Of a stretch of 24,535 nt of DNA, positions 7,545 through 14,571 are shown one piece after another (positions within the stretch are counted from its first letter, which is position 1; every line of letters starts with the position of its first letter). A program made the translations under genes and the position numbers. This DNA comes from Frankiales bacterium (GTDB lineage: Bacteria; Actinomycetota; Actinomycetes; Mycobacteriales; SCTD01): assembly GCA_025965755.1 (NCBI GenBank), contig JAOPWI010000274.1:1-24535 (forward strand). The letters are read 5' to 3'. A model generated the notes under the pieces. The model searched no databases, was not told the DNA's origin, and saw nothing but the letters and a program-made list of their open reading frames with translations.

Positions 7545-7895
7545 GTGGGGCTCCAGCTGGCCGACGACGCCGACCCGTCGGCCGGCGTGCTGCTCGAGGT
7601 GACCGGGCCGTCGCTCAACCACACCGACCTGCTGCACGGCGGGATCGTCACCGCGTTGCTCGACGTCGCGTCCTACCTCGCCCTCGCTCCGCTGCTGTCC
7701 GACGACGAGCACGCCGTGACGCACGAGATGTCCGTGCAACTGCTCCGTCCGGTGCCCGCCGGGGCGCGGGTGCTGCTCCGCGGCGAGGTGCTGCGGCGCG
7801 GCCGGCAGGTGGCCTTTCTGCGCTCGGACGCCCGCGTCGACGGCGTGGTGGTCGCGGCGGCCCAGGTGACCAAGAGCGTGGTGGCCGCCGGTTGA
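7545..7895 (+). CDS. PaaI-like hotdog-fold thioesterase, start uncertain
   Basis: A hotdog-fold protein of at least 116 residues. The central signature LNHTDLLHGGIVTALLDVASYLA matches the PaaI/YbgC-type acyl-CoA thioesterase core (Asn/His-Gly-Gly region), which hydrolyses CoA thioesters, often to free trapped CoA. GTG 7545 is the first conventional start after the cyclase stop. However, the frame is open back to a GTG at 7353, inside the cyclase gene, and the residues ALLDIPLHRF just upstream of 7545 look like the normal N-terminal helix. A CTG at 7518 or 7521 may therefore be the true start. No Shine-Dalgarno sequence is visible, which fits coupled translation from the cyclase gene. Its TGA (7893-7895) lies within a TTGACA promoter-like hexamer. 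Confidence 0.7.
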   Translation: MGLQLADDADPSAGVLLEVTGPSLNHTDLLHGGIVTALLDVASYLALAPLLSDDEHAVTHEMSVQLLRPVPAGARVLLRGEVLRRGRQVAFLRSDARVDGVVVAAAQVTKSVVAAG

Positions 7896-7947
7896 CACGG
7901 CCGTCAAGTAGAAGTTGTCTGGCCGTTCCGCGCCGGTGAACCGGCGC
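7892..7947 (+). promoter_or_regulatory. possible internal promoter and hairpin before the SDR gene
   Basis: TTGACA (7892-7897), a 17-nt spacer and TTGTCT (7915-7920) overlap the thioesterase stop. They are followed by GCGCCGG/CCGGCGC (7930-7936 and 7941-7947), a 7-bp stem with a 4-nt loop. An internal promoter would let SDR and downstream genes be expressed separately from the cyclase. Alternatively the hairpin only shapes the mRNA. Confidence 0.35.
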
Positions 7948-7964
7948 CCGACGAGAGGGGCCTC

Positions 7965-8747
7965 ATGGCCTACACCCCGTTCGACCTGACCGGCTCGGTC
8001 GCCCTGGTGACCGGCGGCAACCGGGGGATCGGGTTCGGGATGGCCAGCGCCCTCGCGCAGGCCGGGGCCGACGTCGTCGTCTGGGGACGCTCGGCCGACC
8101 AGAACGCCGCCGCGGCCAAGGAGCTGGGGACGTTCGGCGGCCGGGTCGTCACGCGCGAGGTCGACGTCGCGGTCGAGGAGCAGGTGGTCGAGGGCATGGC
8201 CGCCGCCGTCGCCGAGCTCGGCCGGGTCGACAGCGTGTTCGCCAACGCCGGCGTCGGCGGTTCGCCGGGGCCCTTCATCGACAGCACCACCGCGCAGCTG
8301 CGCGCCGTGTTCGGACCCAACGTCGACGGCGTCTACTGGACGCTGCGCGAGGCGTCGCGCCACATGGTGGAGCGCGCGAACAACGGTGACCCGGGCGGGT
8401 CCCTGGTCGGCGTGGCCAGCCTGGCGGCGATCGAGGGCACCGCCCGCAACCAGGCGTACGCCGCGACCAAGGGTGCCGTCGTCTCCCTCGTGCGCGGCGC
8501 GGCCGTCGAGCTGGCCCGCTGGGGCGTGCGCGCCAACGCCGTGCTGCCGGGCTGGATCGCGACCGACATGACGGCCGCCGCCCAGGCCGAGCCGAAGGTC
8601 GCCGAGAAGGTCCTGCCCCGCGTGCCGATCCGCCGCTGGGGCGAGGTCACCGATTTCGGCGGGCTCGCTGTCTACCTCGCATCGTCCGCCTCGAGCTACC
8701 ACACCGGCGACTCCCTGGTCGTCGACGGCGGCTACAGCATCTTCTGA
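7965..8747 (+). CDS. short-chain dehydrogenase/reductase (SDR)
   Basis: A 260-residue classical SDR. It has the NAD(P)-binding motif TGGNRGIG (16-23), the NAG motif in FANAGVGG, catalytic Ser152, and Tyr165/Lys169 in YAATK. The C-terminal DGGYSIF is the usual ending. Likely role: oxidation of a hydroxyacyl-CoA or of a free alcohol, or the reverse reduction. No acidic residue marking NAD preference is obvious, since the second strand ends WGRSADQ, which may favour NADP. ATG 7965 is preceded by GAGGGG. The gene lies within the catabolic operon, 30 nt before the PTE-like gene. Confidence 0.93.
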   Translation: MAYTPFDLTGSVALVTGGNRGIGFGMASALAQAGADVVVWGRSADQNAAAAKELGTFGGRVVTREVDVAVEEQVVEGMAAAVAELGRVDSVFANAGVGGSPGPFIDSTTAQLRAVFGPNVDGVYWTLREASRHMVERANNGDPGGSLVGVASLAAIEGTARNQAYAATKGAVVSLVRGAAVELARWGVRANAVLPGWIATDMTAAAQAEPKVAEKVLPRVPIRRWGEVTDFGGLAVYLASSASSYHTGDSLVVDGGYSIF

Positions 8748-8777
8748 GCACGCCCACCCACAGCACGAGGAGCTTTC

Positions 8778-9755
8778 ATGGCACAGGTCGAGACGGTGCG
8801 CGGTCCGGTCGACACGTCGGCACTCGGACGCACGCTGATGCACGAGCACGTCTTCGTCCTCAGCACCGAGATCCTGCAGAACTATGGCGGTGACTGGTGG
8901 GACGAGGAGGAGCGCGTCACCGACGCCATCGCCAAGCTTCAGGCGCTGGTCGAGCGCGGGATCACGACGGTCGTCGACCCGACCGTGATCGGACTCGGGC
9001 GCTACATCCCGCGCGTGCAGCGGATCGCAGACGCGGTTCCGGAGCTGAACATCATCGCCGCGACGGGCCTGTACACCTTCGACGAGCTCCCGCACCACTT
9101 CGAGTACCGCGGCCCGGGCACCATCCTCGAGGGTCCCGAGCTGATGGCGGACCTGTTCATCCGGGACATCCGCGAGGGCATCGCCGACACCGGCGTCAAG
9201 GCGGCGTTCCTCAAGTGCGTGGTCGAGCAGAAGGGCCTGACCCCCGGCGTTCACCGCGTGGTGAAGGCGGTCGCGCAGACCCACCGCGAGACCGGCGTGC
9301 CGATCACCTGCCACACCAATGCGACGGCCCAGAGCGGGCTGCTCGCCCTGCAGGCCTTCGCCGAGGAGGGCGTCGACCTGACCAAGGTCGTCATCGGGCA
9401 CAGCGGTGACACCAACGACCTGGACTACCTGAAGAAGATCATGGACCAGGGCGCCATCGCCGGCATGGACCGCTTCGGCCTTGACATGTACAACAGCACC
9501 GCGGACCGGGTCGCCACCATCGCGACGCTGGTGCAGCAGGGCTACGCCGACCGCCTGGTCCTGGCACACGATGCGTCGTGCTACATCGACTACTTCAGCG
9601 GCGAGACCTCACGGCAGATGCTGGAGGCGGCAGCTCCCAACTGGCACTTCAACCACATTCCGGACGACGTCCTGCCGGCCCTGACGGCCGCCGGCGTCTC
9701 CGATGCCGACCTGGAGCTCATGCTCGTCGGCAATCCCCGCCGTTACTTCGAGTGA
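8778..9755 (+). CDS. phosphotriesterase-family amidohydrolase, probable lactonase
   Basis: A 325-residue binuclear-metal TIM-barrel protein of the phosphotriesterase family. All metal ligands are visible: His22 and His24 (HEH), bridging Lys146 in AAFLKCVVE, His179 (TCHTN), His208 (GHSGD) and Asp265 (AHDAS). Many family members, including PTE-like lactonases, hydrolyse lactones rather than organophosphates. In an operon of CoA-dependent enzymes, a lactonase or other ester/amide hydrolase acting on the imported substrate is the best guess. ATG 8778 follows GAGGAG at good spacing. The dehydrogenase GTG begins 4 nt after its stop. The active site appears intact; substrate is inferred only from context. 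Confidence 0.92.
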   Translation: MAQVETVRGPVDTSALGRTLMHEHVFVLSTEILQNYGGDWWDEEERVTDAIAKLQALVERGITTVVDPTVIGLGRYIPRVQRIADAVPELNIIAATGLYTFDELPHHFEYRGPGTILEGPELMADLFIRDIREGIADTGVKAAFLKCVVEQKGLTPGVHRVVKAVAQTHRETGVPITCHTNATAQSGLLALQAFAEEGVDLTKVVIGHSGDTNDLDYLKKIMDQGAIAGMDRFGLDMYNSTADRVATIATLVQQGYADRLVLAHDASCYIDYFSGETSRQMLEAAAPNWHFNHIPDDVLPALTAAGVSDADLELMLVGNPRRYFE

Positions 9756-9759
9756 CCCG

Positions 9760-10986
9760 GTGGACTTCACGCCGTCGGCCCGCACGGTCGAGCTCCAGGC
9801 CGAGCTGACCGACTTCCTGCACACCCGGGTGCTCCCGTCCGAAGCGGTGCTGGAGGAGCAGCTGGCCGCGGCGGACGACCCGCTCCGCTACGAGCCTCCG
9901 GTCAAGGAGGAGCTCAAGGCCGAGGCGCGCGCGCGTGGTCTGTGGAACCTGTTCCTGGCCGGTGGCAGCCCGCACGGCGCCGGCCTGACCAACCTCGAGT
10001 ACGCCCCGCTGGCCGAGACCATGGGCTGGAGCCCGGACCTGCTTCCCGAGGCCACCAACTGCTCGGCCCCGGACACCGGCAACATGGAGCTGCTCGAGCT
10101 GTTCGCCACGCCGTCGCAGCGGGAGCGCTGGCTGGCGCCCCTGCTGGCGGGCGAGATCCGGTCGTGCTTCTCGATGACCGAGCCGGACGTCGCGTCCTCG
10201 GACGCGCGCAACATCGCGACACGCATCCGGCGGGACGGCGACGAGTACGTCATCACGGGCCGCAAGTGGTGGGCCAGCGGTGCGCTGCGCGAGCGGTGCG
10301 AGCTGCTGCTCGTTCTCGGCGTCACCGACCCGGACGCTGACTCCTCTCGGCGGCACAGCATGGTGCTCGTCCCCCGGGACACGCCGGGCGTACGCATCGT
10401 GCGGTCCACGACGGTGTTCGGCTACGAGCACGCCAGCGTCGGTGGCCACGCCGAGATCGTGTTCGACGACGTGCGCGTGCCGGCCGAGAACCTGCTGGGC
10501 AGCGAGGGCGCCGGCTTCGCCATGGCCCAGGCCCGGCTGGGGCCGGGCCGCATCCATCACTGCATGCGCCTGCTGGGCCAGGCCGAGCGGGCGCTCGAGC
10601 TGATGTGCCGCCGGGCCCTGTCGCGTACCGCCTTCGGGATGCCGTTGGCCGAGCAGGGGGTCGTGCAGCAGCAGATCGCCGAGTCGCGGATGGAGATCGA
10701 CCAGGCCCGGCTCATCGTGCTGAAGACCGCTGCCCTGATCGACACGGTCGGCAACCGCGGCGCCCGCATCGAGATCTCCACCATCAAGGCGGTGGTGCCG
10801 CGCACCGTTGCCCGGGTCGTCGACCGGGCCATCCAGGTGCACGGCGCCGCCGGGGTGAGCGACGACTTCCCGCTGGCCCGGATGTGGACCGAGGGCCGTT
10901 ACCTGCGACTGGGTGACGGGCCCGACGAGGTGCACATCGCCGCTGTCGCCCGGCAGGAGCTGGGCCGCCACCAGCCCGCGCCATGA
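9760..10986 (+). CDS. acyl-CoA dehydrogenase, ACAD10/11-like clade
   Basis: A 408-residue acyl-CoA dehydrogenase-fold flavoprotein. The SMTEPDVASSDA segment and the ITGRKWWASGA stretch match the FAD/substrate region. The C-terminal motif is DGPDEVH (386-392), where medium-chain enzymes read YEGTSQIQ. The catalytic-base position thus holds Asp386 instead of Glu. DGPDEVH and the earlier LGPGRIHHCMR segment are typical of the ACAD10/ACAD11-like branch, which is linked to 4-hydroxyacyl-CoA breakdown. GTG 9760 was chosen because it lies 4 nt after the PTE stop. The open frame upstream to 9703 runs inside the PTE gene. The stop overlaps the next ATG (ATGA). No kinase gene is adjacent; kinases lie at 1361 and 22286. 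Confidence 0.93.
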   Translation: MDFTPSARTVELQAELTDFLHTRVLPSEAVLEEQLAAADDPLRYEPPVKEELKAEARARGLWNLFLAGGSPHGAGLTNLEYAPLAETMGWSPDLLPEATNCSAPDTGNMELLELFATPSQRERWLAPLLAGEIRSCFSMTEPDVASSDARNIATRIRRDGDEYVITGRKWWASGALRERCELLLVLGVTDPDADSSRRHSMVLVPRDTPGVRIVRSTTVFGYEHASVGGHAEIVFDDVRVPAENLLGSEGAGFAMAQARLGPGRIHHCMRLLGQAERALELMCRRALSRTAFGMPLAEQGVVQQQIAESRMEIDQARLIVLKTAALIDTVGNRGARIEISTIKAVVPRTVARVVDRAIQVHGAAGVSDDFPLARMWTEGRYLRLGDGPDEVHIAAVARQELGRHQPAP

Positions 10987-11414
10987 GCAGCGACACCGTC
11001 CTCACCTGGGAGCTGCTGACGGTGGGGGAGCGGCTCGGTCCCTACCGCTACGCGTGCACCGCGGACGTCGTCGCCCGCTTCCGGGACGCGGTGGACGACC
11101 ACGAGCTGGAGGAGCTGGACGGCGTCGCGCTGGCCCCGCCGGCGTTGCTGACGTTCCCGTTCCTGCAGCTCGTCGAGACCTGGTACGCCCCGCGGCCGGG
11201 CACCGTCCACGCCCGCCAGGACTTCACGCTGCTCGCCCCGCTGCGCGTCGGAGCGGACCTGACGGTCACCGGCGTGCTGACCTCGATGCACCTGCGGCGG
11301 GGCCGTCGCTACTACGAGGTGCAGGCGAGCGCCTCCGACGAGCGCGGCGTCGAGGTGGCCCGCAGCACGACTCTGGGCATCTACCCCGATGTCGACGTGG
11401 AGCGGCAGCCATGA
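10983..11414 (+). CDS. MaoC-like hotdog protein, non-catalytic half (FAS1-type dehydratase N-domain)
   Basis: A 143-residue hotdog protein resembling the N-terminal half of MaoC-type dehydratases. The sequence from TVGERLGPYRYACTADVVARFRDAV to the APPALLTFPF segment follows the family pattern. It lacks the DxNPxH catalytic motif found in the next gene. Such halves usually pair with a catalytic MaoC partner to form one heteromeric (R)-specific enoyl-CoA hydratase with room for a bulky acyl group, as in mycobacterial HadAB or steroid-type ChsH1/H2. ATGA overlaps at both ends (dehydrogenase stop with its ATG; its stop with the next ATG) support equal production of the two subunits. Confidence 0.8.
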   Translation: MSSDTVLTWELLTVGERLGPYRYACTADVVARFRDAVDDHELEELDGVALAPPALLTFPFLQLVETWYAPRPGTVHARQDFTLLAPLRVGADLTVTGVLTSMHLRRGRRYYEVQASASDERGVEVARSTTLGIYPDVDVERQP

Positions 11415-11794
11415 CGGGGCCGCTCCAGGTGGGCGCCGAGCTGCGCCCGGTCACGCTGACCGTCGACGGTGCGGTGGTGGCGGCCTACGGCGATGCCGGC
11501 AGGGATCCCAATCCGATCCACTTCAGCGACCAGGCCGCGCAGGCGCTCGGCTTCCCGCGGGCCATCGCGCACGGGATGATCAGCGGGGCCCTGCTGTCGC
11601 GGATGCTGACCCGCAACCTGGGGGCGGCCTGGGTCACCGCAGGCCAGCTGAGCCTGCGCTTCGTGGCGCCGGTGCTGGTCGGCAGCACGGTCACGGCGCG
11701 CGGCGTGGTGACGGCGGTGGACCCGCTGGTGGTCGCCGTCCGCGCCGAGACCGACGACGGCACCGCCGTCATCGTCGGCACCGCGCAGCTGTGA
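11411..11794 (+). CDS. MaoC-family enoyl-CoA hydratase, catalytic half
   Basis: A 127-residue hotdog hydratase with the hydratase-2 motif complete: Tyr26, Asp28, then Asp32-Pro-Asn34-Pro-Ile-His37, followed by GFPRAIAHGM. Asp32 and His37 are the expected catalytic pair hydrating a 2-enoyl-CoA to the 3-hydroxyacyl-CoA. Its ATG overlaps the stop of the non-catalytic partner, so the two probably form one enzyme. It is the last gene of the operon. Its TGA (11792-11794) touches the first unit of the 14-bp tandem repeat, and the terminator hairpin follows 52 nt later. Confidence 0.9.
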   Translation: MTGPLQVGAELRPVTLTVDGAVVAAYGDAGRDPNPIHFSDQAAQALGFPRAIAHGMISGALLSRMLTRNLGAAWVTAGQLSLRFVAPVLVGSTVTARGVVTAVDPLVVAVRAETDDGTAVIVGTAQL

Positions 11795-11862
11795 CCGGGC
11801 AGCTCTGACCGGGCGACTCTGACCGGGCGACTCTGACCGGGCGGCTCTGACCGGGCGGCGCC
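11793..11862 (+). repeat. five tandem 14-bp units, GACCGGGCGACTCT type
   Basis: Units start at 11793, 11807, 11821, 11835 and 11849. Units 2 and 3 are identical. Unit 1 differs at two bases, unit 4 at one, and unit 5 diverges at its end where it becomes the terminator arm. Each junction carries TGA, and since 14 is not a multiple of 3 the repeats place stops in all three frames. Every unit holds the start of the terminator 5' arm, so copies can compete for the same 3' arm. Confidence 0.9.
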
Positions 11863-11879
11863 GCGCGCCGCCCGGTCAG
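11847..11879. terminator. bidirectional terminator hairpin between convergent operons
   Basis: Perfect 14-bp arms, CTGACCGGGCGGCG (11847-11860) and CGCCGCCCGGTCAG (11866-11879), enclose CCGCG. There is no U-tract, as is common in GC-rich actinobacteria. It lies between the MaoC stop and the ligase stop, so it can serve both strands. The 5' arm is the last tandem-repeat unit. Confidence 0.8.
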
Positions 11880-11883
11880 CAGC

Positions 11884-13377
11884 TCACGCCCAGCTCGTCT
11901 CCTTGCGCAGCACCGGCTTGAGCACCTTGCCGCCCGCGTTGCGCGGCAGCGGCTCGGTGCGGACCGCGACGAACTGCGGCACCTTGAAGTCGGCCAGATG
12001 CTCGCGCGCGAACGCCTTGACCTCGGCCGGGTCGATCGTGGCGCCCTCGGCCGGCACGATGACGGCGCCGACCTTCTCGCCCATCATGGTGTCCGGCACG
12101 CCGATCACGGCGACCTCGCCGACGCCCGGGTGCAGGTTCAGCGCGTTCTCCACCTCGACGCAGTAGACGTTCTCGCCACCCCGGTTGATCATGTCCTTCA
12201 TCCGGTCGACGATGAAGACGAGGCCGTCGTCGTCGACCCGGGCGAGGTCGCCGGTGCGCAGCCAGCCGTCGACGAACGTGTCCCGCGTCTGCTCGGGCTT
12301 GTGCCAGTAGCCGGCGACCACGTTGGGTCCCTTGATGAGGAGTTCGCCGACACCGGTGTCCGGGTCCGGCTCGTCCACCCGCAGGTCGACGACCGGCGCC
12401 GCGTAGCCGACCGAGTCGGCGTGGTCGGGCGCCTGCTCGTGCGGCAGGTAGGTCGACACGGACGCCGTCTCGGTGAGCCCGAAGCCGTTGCCGACGCGGG
12501 CCGAGGGGATCGCCTTCATGATCTGGTGCACCAGGTCCGGCGCGATCGGGGCGCCGCCGTAGCTCAGGGCCCGCACGCTGGAGGTGTCGATGCTGTCGAA
12601 CTCGGGCTGCTGCATGGCGAGCCAGTAGATGGCCGGCACCGTGGTCAGCACGGAGATGCGCTCGTCCTGGATCGCGCGCAGGAACTGCTTCACATCGAAC
12701 GCCGGCATGATGACCGACGTGCCGCGCAGCGCCGTCAGGACGAGCAGCTGGCTGTTGCAGCCGGTGACGTGGAAGAGCGGAACCGAGATCAGCGTGCGCA
12801 GGTCGGGCTCGTCGCGCGGGAGCTTGAGGCAGCGGATGCAGGTTTCGATGTTGGACACGAAGTTCTCGTGCGTCGTCATGGCGCCCTTGGGGGAGCCGGT
12901 GGTCCCGCTCGTGTAGAAGATCGCCGCCAGATCCTGGTGCGCCTGGTCGGCCACGACCAGCGGCTCGCCGTCCGGCAGCGGGGTGTCCGGCAGGAAGACG
13001 TGCTTGGCACCGGAGTCCTCGACGACGTACGACGCCTCGGCCTCGGTGAAGCGCGTGTTGACCGGCACCGCGACGGCGCCGGCCAGCTGGGTCCCCCAGA
13101 AGGCGTAGACCCAGTCGTTGCCGTTGGGCAGGCGGTTCGCGACCCGGTCACCCGGCTGCACGCCGGCTGCCCGCAGCCCGCCGGCGACCCGCGTCGCGCG
13201 GTCCCAGAGCTGCTGGTAGGTCACGCGGTCGCCACCGAGCTCGACGAGGGCCTCCTGGCCGGCGGCGGCGTCGACTGCCTGCTGCAGGACCGCCACCAGG
13301 TTGGTGGCCAGGCCGGTGTAGCGCTTGATGCCGTCGGCACCGACCTCGATGCCGCTCGTGTCGAAGGGCTGAACCAT
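11884..13377 (-). CDS. class I acyl-CoA synthetase (FadD-like AMP-binding ligase)
   Basis: A 497-residue ANL-superfamily ligase that would activate a carboxylic acid to its CoA thioester through an acyl-adenylate. Landmarks: P-loop YTSGTTGSPKG (155-165), the GFGLTETASV adenine-site motif, GWLRTGDLA, and catalytic Lys484 in PRNAGGKVLK near the C-terminus. Length is normal. ATG 13377 is preceded by GAGAGGAG; the open frame beyond it is non-coding in appearance. It lies 125 nt downstream of the TetR gene on the same strand and may be co-transcribed with it. It converges on the MaoC operon across the terminator. It is likely the ligase for the imported substrate or a pathway intermediate; chain type cannot be told. 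Confidence 0.93.
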   Translation of the reverse strand: MVQPFDTSGIEVGADGIKRYTGLATNLVAVLQQAVDAAAGQEALVELGGDRVTYQQLWDRATRVAGGLRAAGVQPGDRVANRLPNGNDWVYAFWGTQLAGAVAVPVNTRFTEAEASYVVEDSGAKHVFLPDTPLPDGEPLVVADQAHQDLAAIFYTSGTTGSPKGAMTTHENFVSNIETCIRCLKLPRDEPDLRTLISVPLFHVTGCNSQLLVLTALRGTSVIMPAFDVKQFLRAIQDERISVLTTVPAIYWLAMQQPEFDSIDTSSVRALSYGGAPIAPDLVHQIMKAIPSARVGNGFGLTETASVSTYLPHEQAPDHADSVGYAAPVVDLRVDEPDPDTGVGELLIKGPNVVAGYWHKPEQTRDTFVDGWLRTGDLARVDDDGLVFIVDRMKDMINRGGENVYCVEVENALNLHPGVGEVAVIGVPDTMMGEKVGAVIVPAEGATIDPAEVKAFAREHLADFKVPQFVAVRTEPLPRNAGGKVLKPVLRKETSWA

Positions 13378-13502
13378 GTGTGCTCCTCTCGGGCCGCCGG
13401 GACCGCGGGGAGCGGCACGGGCGGCAGGGACAAACCTGCGGGCGGGGACGCCCGCCGACCGGTCGAGGTCGGCAGGCGCACCGGGTGGTGCGCTGACGCT
13501 GG

Positions 13503-14207
13503 TCAGGAGGTGCTGGTGCTCCTGCCGGGCAGGCGGGGGCGCCGGTGCGGCGACGGGGGATGCTCGTGGTCGAGACCGAGGGCCTGCACCCAGAGCCGGG
13601 TCAGGGTCTCGACAGCCTTGTCCTCGTCGAACTCCTCGCCGATGACGAACCACACGTAGGCGAAGCGGTCGACCATGTTGCCCAGGGCGCTGGCCGTGTA
13701 GGTCGGGTCCAGGCCGGGATCGGCCAGGCCGGCGTCCTGCCAGCGCTGGATGGCGCGCGCGGTGCGGTCGACGAAGAAGCGCCGGTGCTCGCGGCGCATG
13801 GTGCGCAGGTCCTCGCTGAGCGTGGCCACCTGCTCGAGCGTCGCCAGCAGGGCGGCGTTGGTGCGGTACATCCGCAGATAGTGGCGGTGCGCCGCCTCGA
13901 TGCCCTGGGCCGGAGAGGGCGGCGCGGTGTGGGCGGGGCGCTCGCTGGCCATCTCCCGCTGCAGCTCCGACATGACCGCATGCAGCACCTCCTCCTTGGA
14001 GGAGAAGTAGGTGTAGAACGTCCCGTGCGCCACGCCGGCGACCCGGCTGATGTCGGCGATGCGCGACTCGGCGAAGCCGCTCCCGGCGAAGACGACGCGG
14101 GCGGCGTCCAGCAGGGCGGCGCGGGTCCGCAGGCCGCGCGCCGTCAGCGTCTCGACCGGTCGGGGGCTGACCTCTCGGGCGGCCTCCGGCGAGGTGTCAG
14201 GCGACAC
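13503..14207 (-). CDS. TetR-family transcriptional regulator
   Basis: A 234-residue TetR/AcrR-type regulator. The N-terminal three-helix DNA-binding domain covers about residues 27-78, with the helix-turn-helix around ADISRVAGVAHGTFYTYFSSKEE. The C-terminal part is a helical ligand domain of the usual size, ending in a Pro/Arg/Ser-rich tail. GTG 14207 is preceded by GGAGG 4 nt upstream. It is divergent from the ABC-importer operon and upstream of the ligase gene. The palindrome CGAGCGATCGCTCG at 14466 and its near copy at 6406 are the best operator candidates. The regulator probably represses import and degradation genes until an acyl-CoA or the free substrate binds. The ligand is unknown. 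Confidence 0.92.
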   Translation of the reverse strand: MSPDTSPEAAREVSPRPVETLTARGLRTRAALLDAARVVFAGSGFAESRIADISRVAGVAHGTFYTYFSSKEEVLHAVMSELQREMASERPAHTAPPSPAQGIEAAHRHYLRMYRTNAALLATLEQVATLSEDLRTMRREHRRFFVDRTARAIQRWQDAGLADPGLDPTYTASALGNMVDRFAYVWFVIGEEFDEDKAVETLTRLWVQALGLDHEHPPSPHRRPRLPGRSTSTS

Positions 14208-14422
14208 CCGGCCTCCGTGGCCCGGCAGCGCGCAGCGTCGGACGGGGGGCCGCGCTGCACGGCGTCGCTCTCACAACGGGGAGGCTGACAGCCGCGCCGG
14301 CCAGCGTCAACTGCGCCACGCCGTTAATCATGACGCAAGGATCATGTCCTCCGAGCGCTGACTCGGTCCAGTTCAGGAAACGAAGAAGGACACGATCCGG
14401 CAACGACCGGACGACGCCTGCT

Positions 14423-14450
14423 TCACAGTGTAGAAACTGCATCACTGTGA
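14423..14450 (+). promoter_or_regulatory. 8-bp inverted repeat, possible second regulator site
   Basis: TCACAGTG (14423-14430) and CACTGTGA (14443-14450) are perfect arms separated by 12 nt, so equivalent faces lie 20 nt apart, about two helical turns. TTCACA (14422-14427) could be a -35 box, with CTGTGA 17 nt later a poor -10. The arm order is opposite to the CRP consensus. Confidence 0.4.
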
Positions 14451-14462
14451 GGCCGTTCACAC

Positions 14463-14479
14463 GGCCGAGCGATCGCTCG
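14463..14479 (+). promoter_or_regulatory. operator candidate, copy 2 (TetR-type palindrome)
   Basis: CGAGCGATCGCTCG (14466-14479) is a perfect 14-bp palindrome. The extended motif matches copy 1 at 6404-6420 in 16 of 17 bases. It lies between the TetR gene and the importer operon, 92 nt before the binding-protein ATG. Confidence 0.6.
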
Positions 14480-14488
14480 ACCGGTCGT

Positions 14489-14502
14489 CCCGAACGTTCG
14501 GG
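14489..14502 (+). promoter_or_regulatory. second perfect palindrome before the ABC operon
   Basis: CCCGAACGTTCGGG is a perfect 14-bp palindrome whose centre is 23 bp from the centre of operator copy 2. It shares no core with that site beyond general symmetry, so it may bind a different dimer, or a second dimer with altered half-sites. I see no second copy elsewhere in the window. Confidence 0.4.
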
Positions 14503-14571
14503 GCCGCCGCGGAGCACCCGAACAGCTGCCATGTCGACTGCGCCAGGCGCCCCACCGAGAGGGACCACCCC

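Larger units (their letters stand above)
14208..14571. other. 364-nt divergent regulatory spacer between tetR and the ABC operon
   Basis: No gene is visible. The half nearest the TetR gene is locally less GC-rich (for example around GTTAATCATGACG at 14322-14334) and may hold the tetR promoter, though I see no convincing hexamer pair. The half nearest the binding-protein gene carries three symmetric elements listed separately, at 14423-14450, 14463-14479 and 14489-14502. A single half-site CCGAGCG also occurs at 14351-14357. Confidence 0.7.

Noticed and set aside
7011..9569. Very long open frame on the minus strand across cyclase, thioesterase, SDR and PTE genes
   Set aside because: It is the antisense shadow of GC-rich genes: the translation is rich in Arg, His, Val and Gly, has no family signature, and the plus-strand genes carry complete catalytic motifs.
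8778..9755. Dedicated organophosphate-degrading phosphotriesterase
   Set aside because: Family membership is clear, but most members are lactonases or of unknown substrate, and the surrounding genes handle CoA thioesters, not phosphotriesters.
14423..14450. CRP-type site
   Set aside because: The arms read TCACA...TGTGA, the reverse of the TGTGA-N6-TCACA consensus, and the gap is 12 nt.
13456..14487. CGACCGGTCG palindrome at 13456, 14153 and 14478 around the TetR gene, considered as a regulator site
   Set aside because: A copy also occurs inside the MFS coding region (3770-3779), so the 10-mer is probably just favoured by composition; no consistent placement relative to starts.
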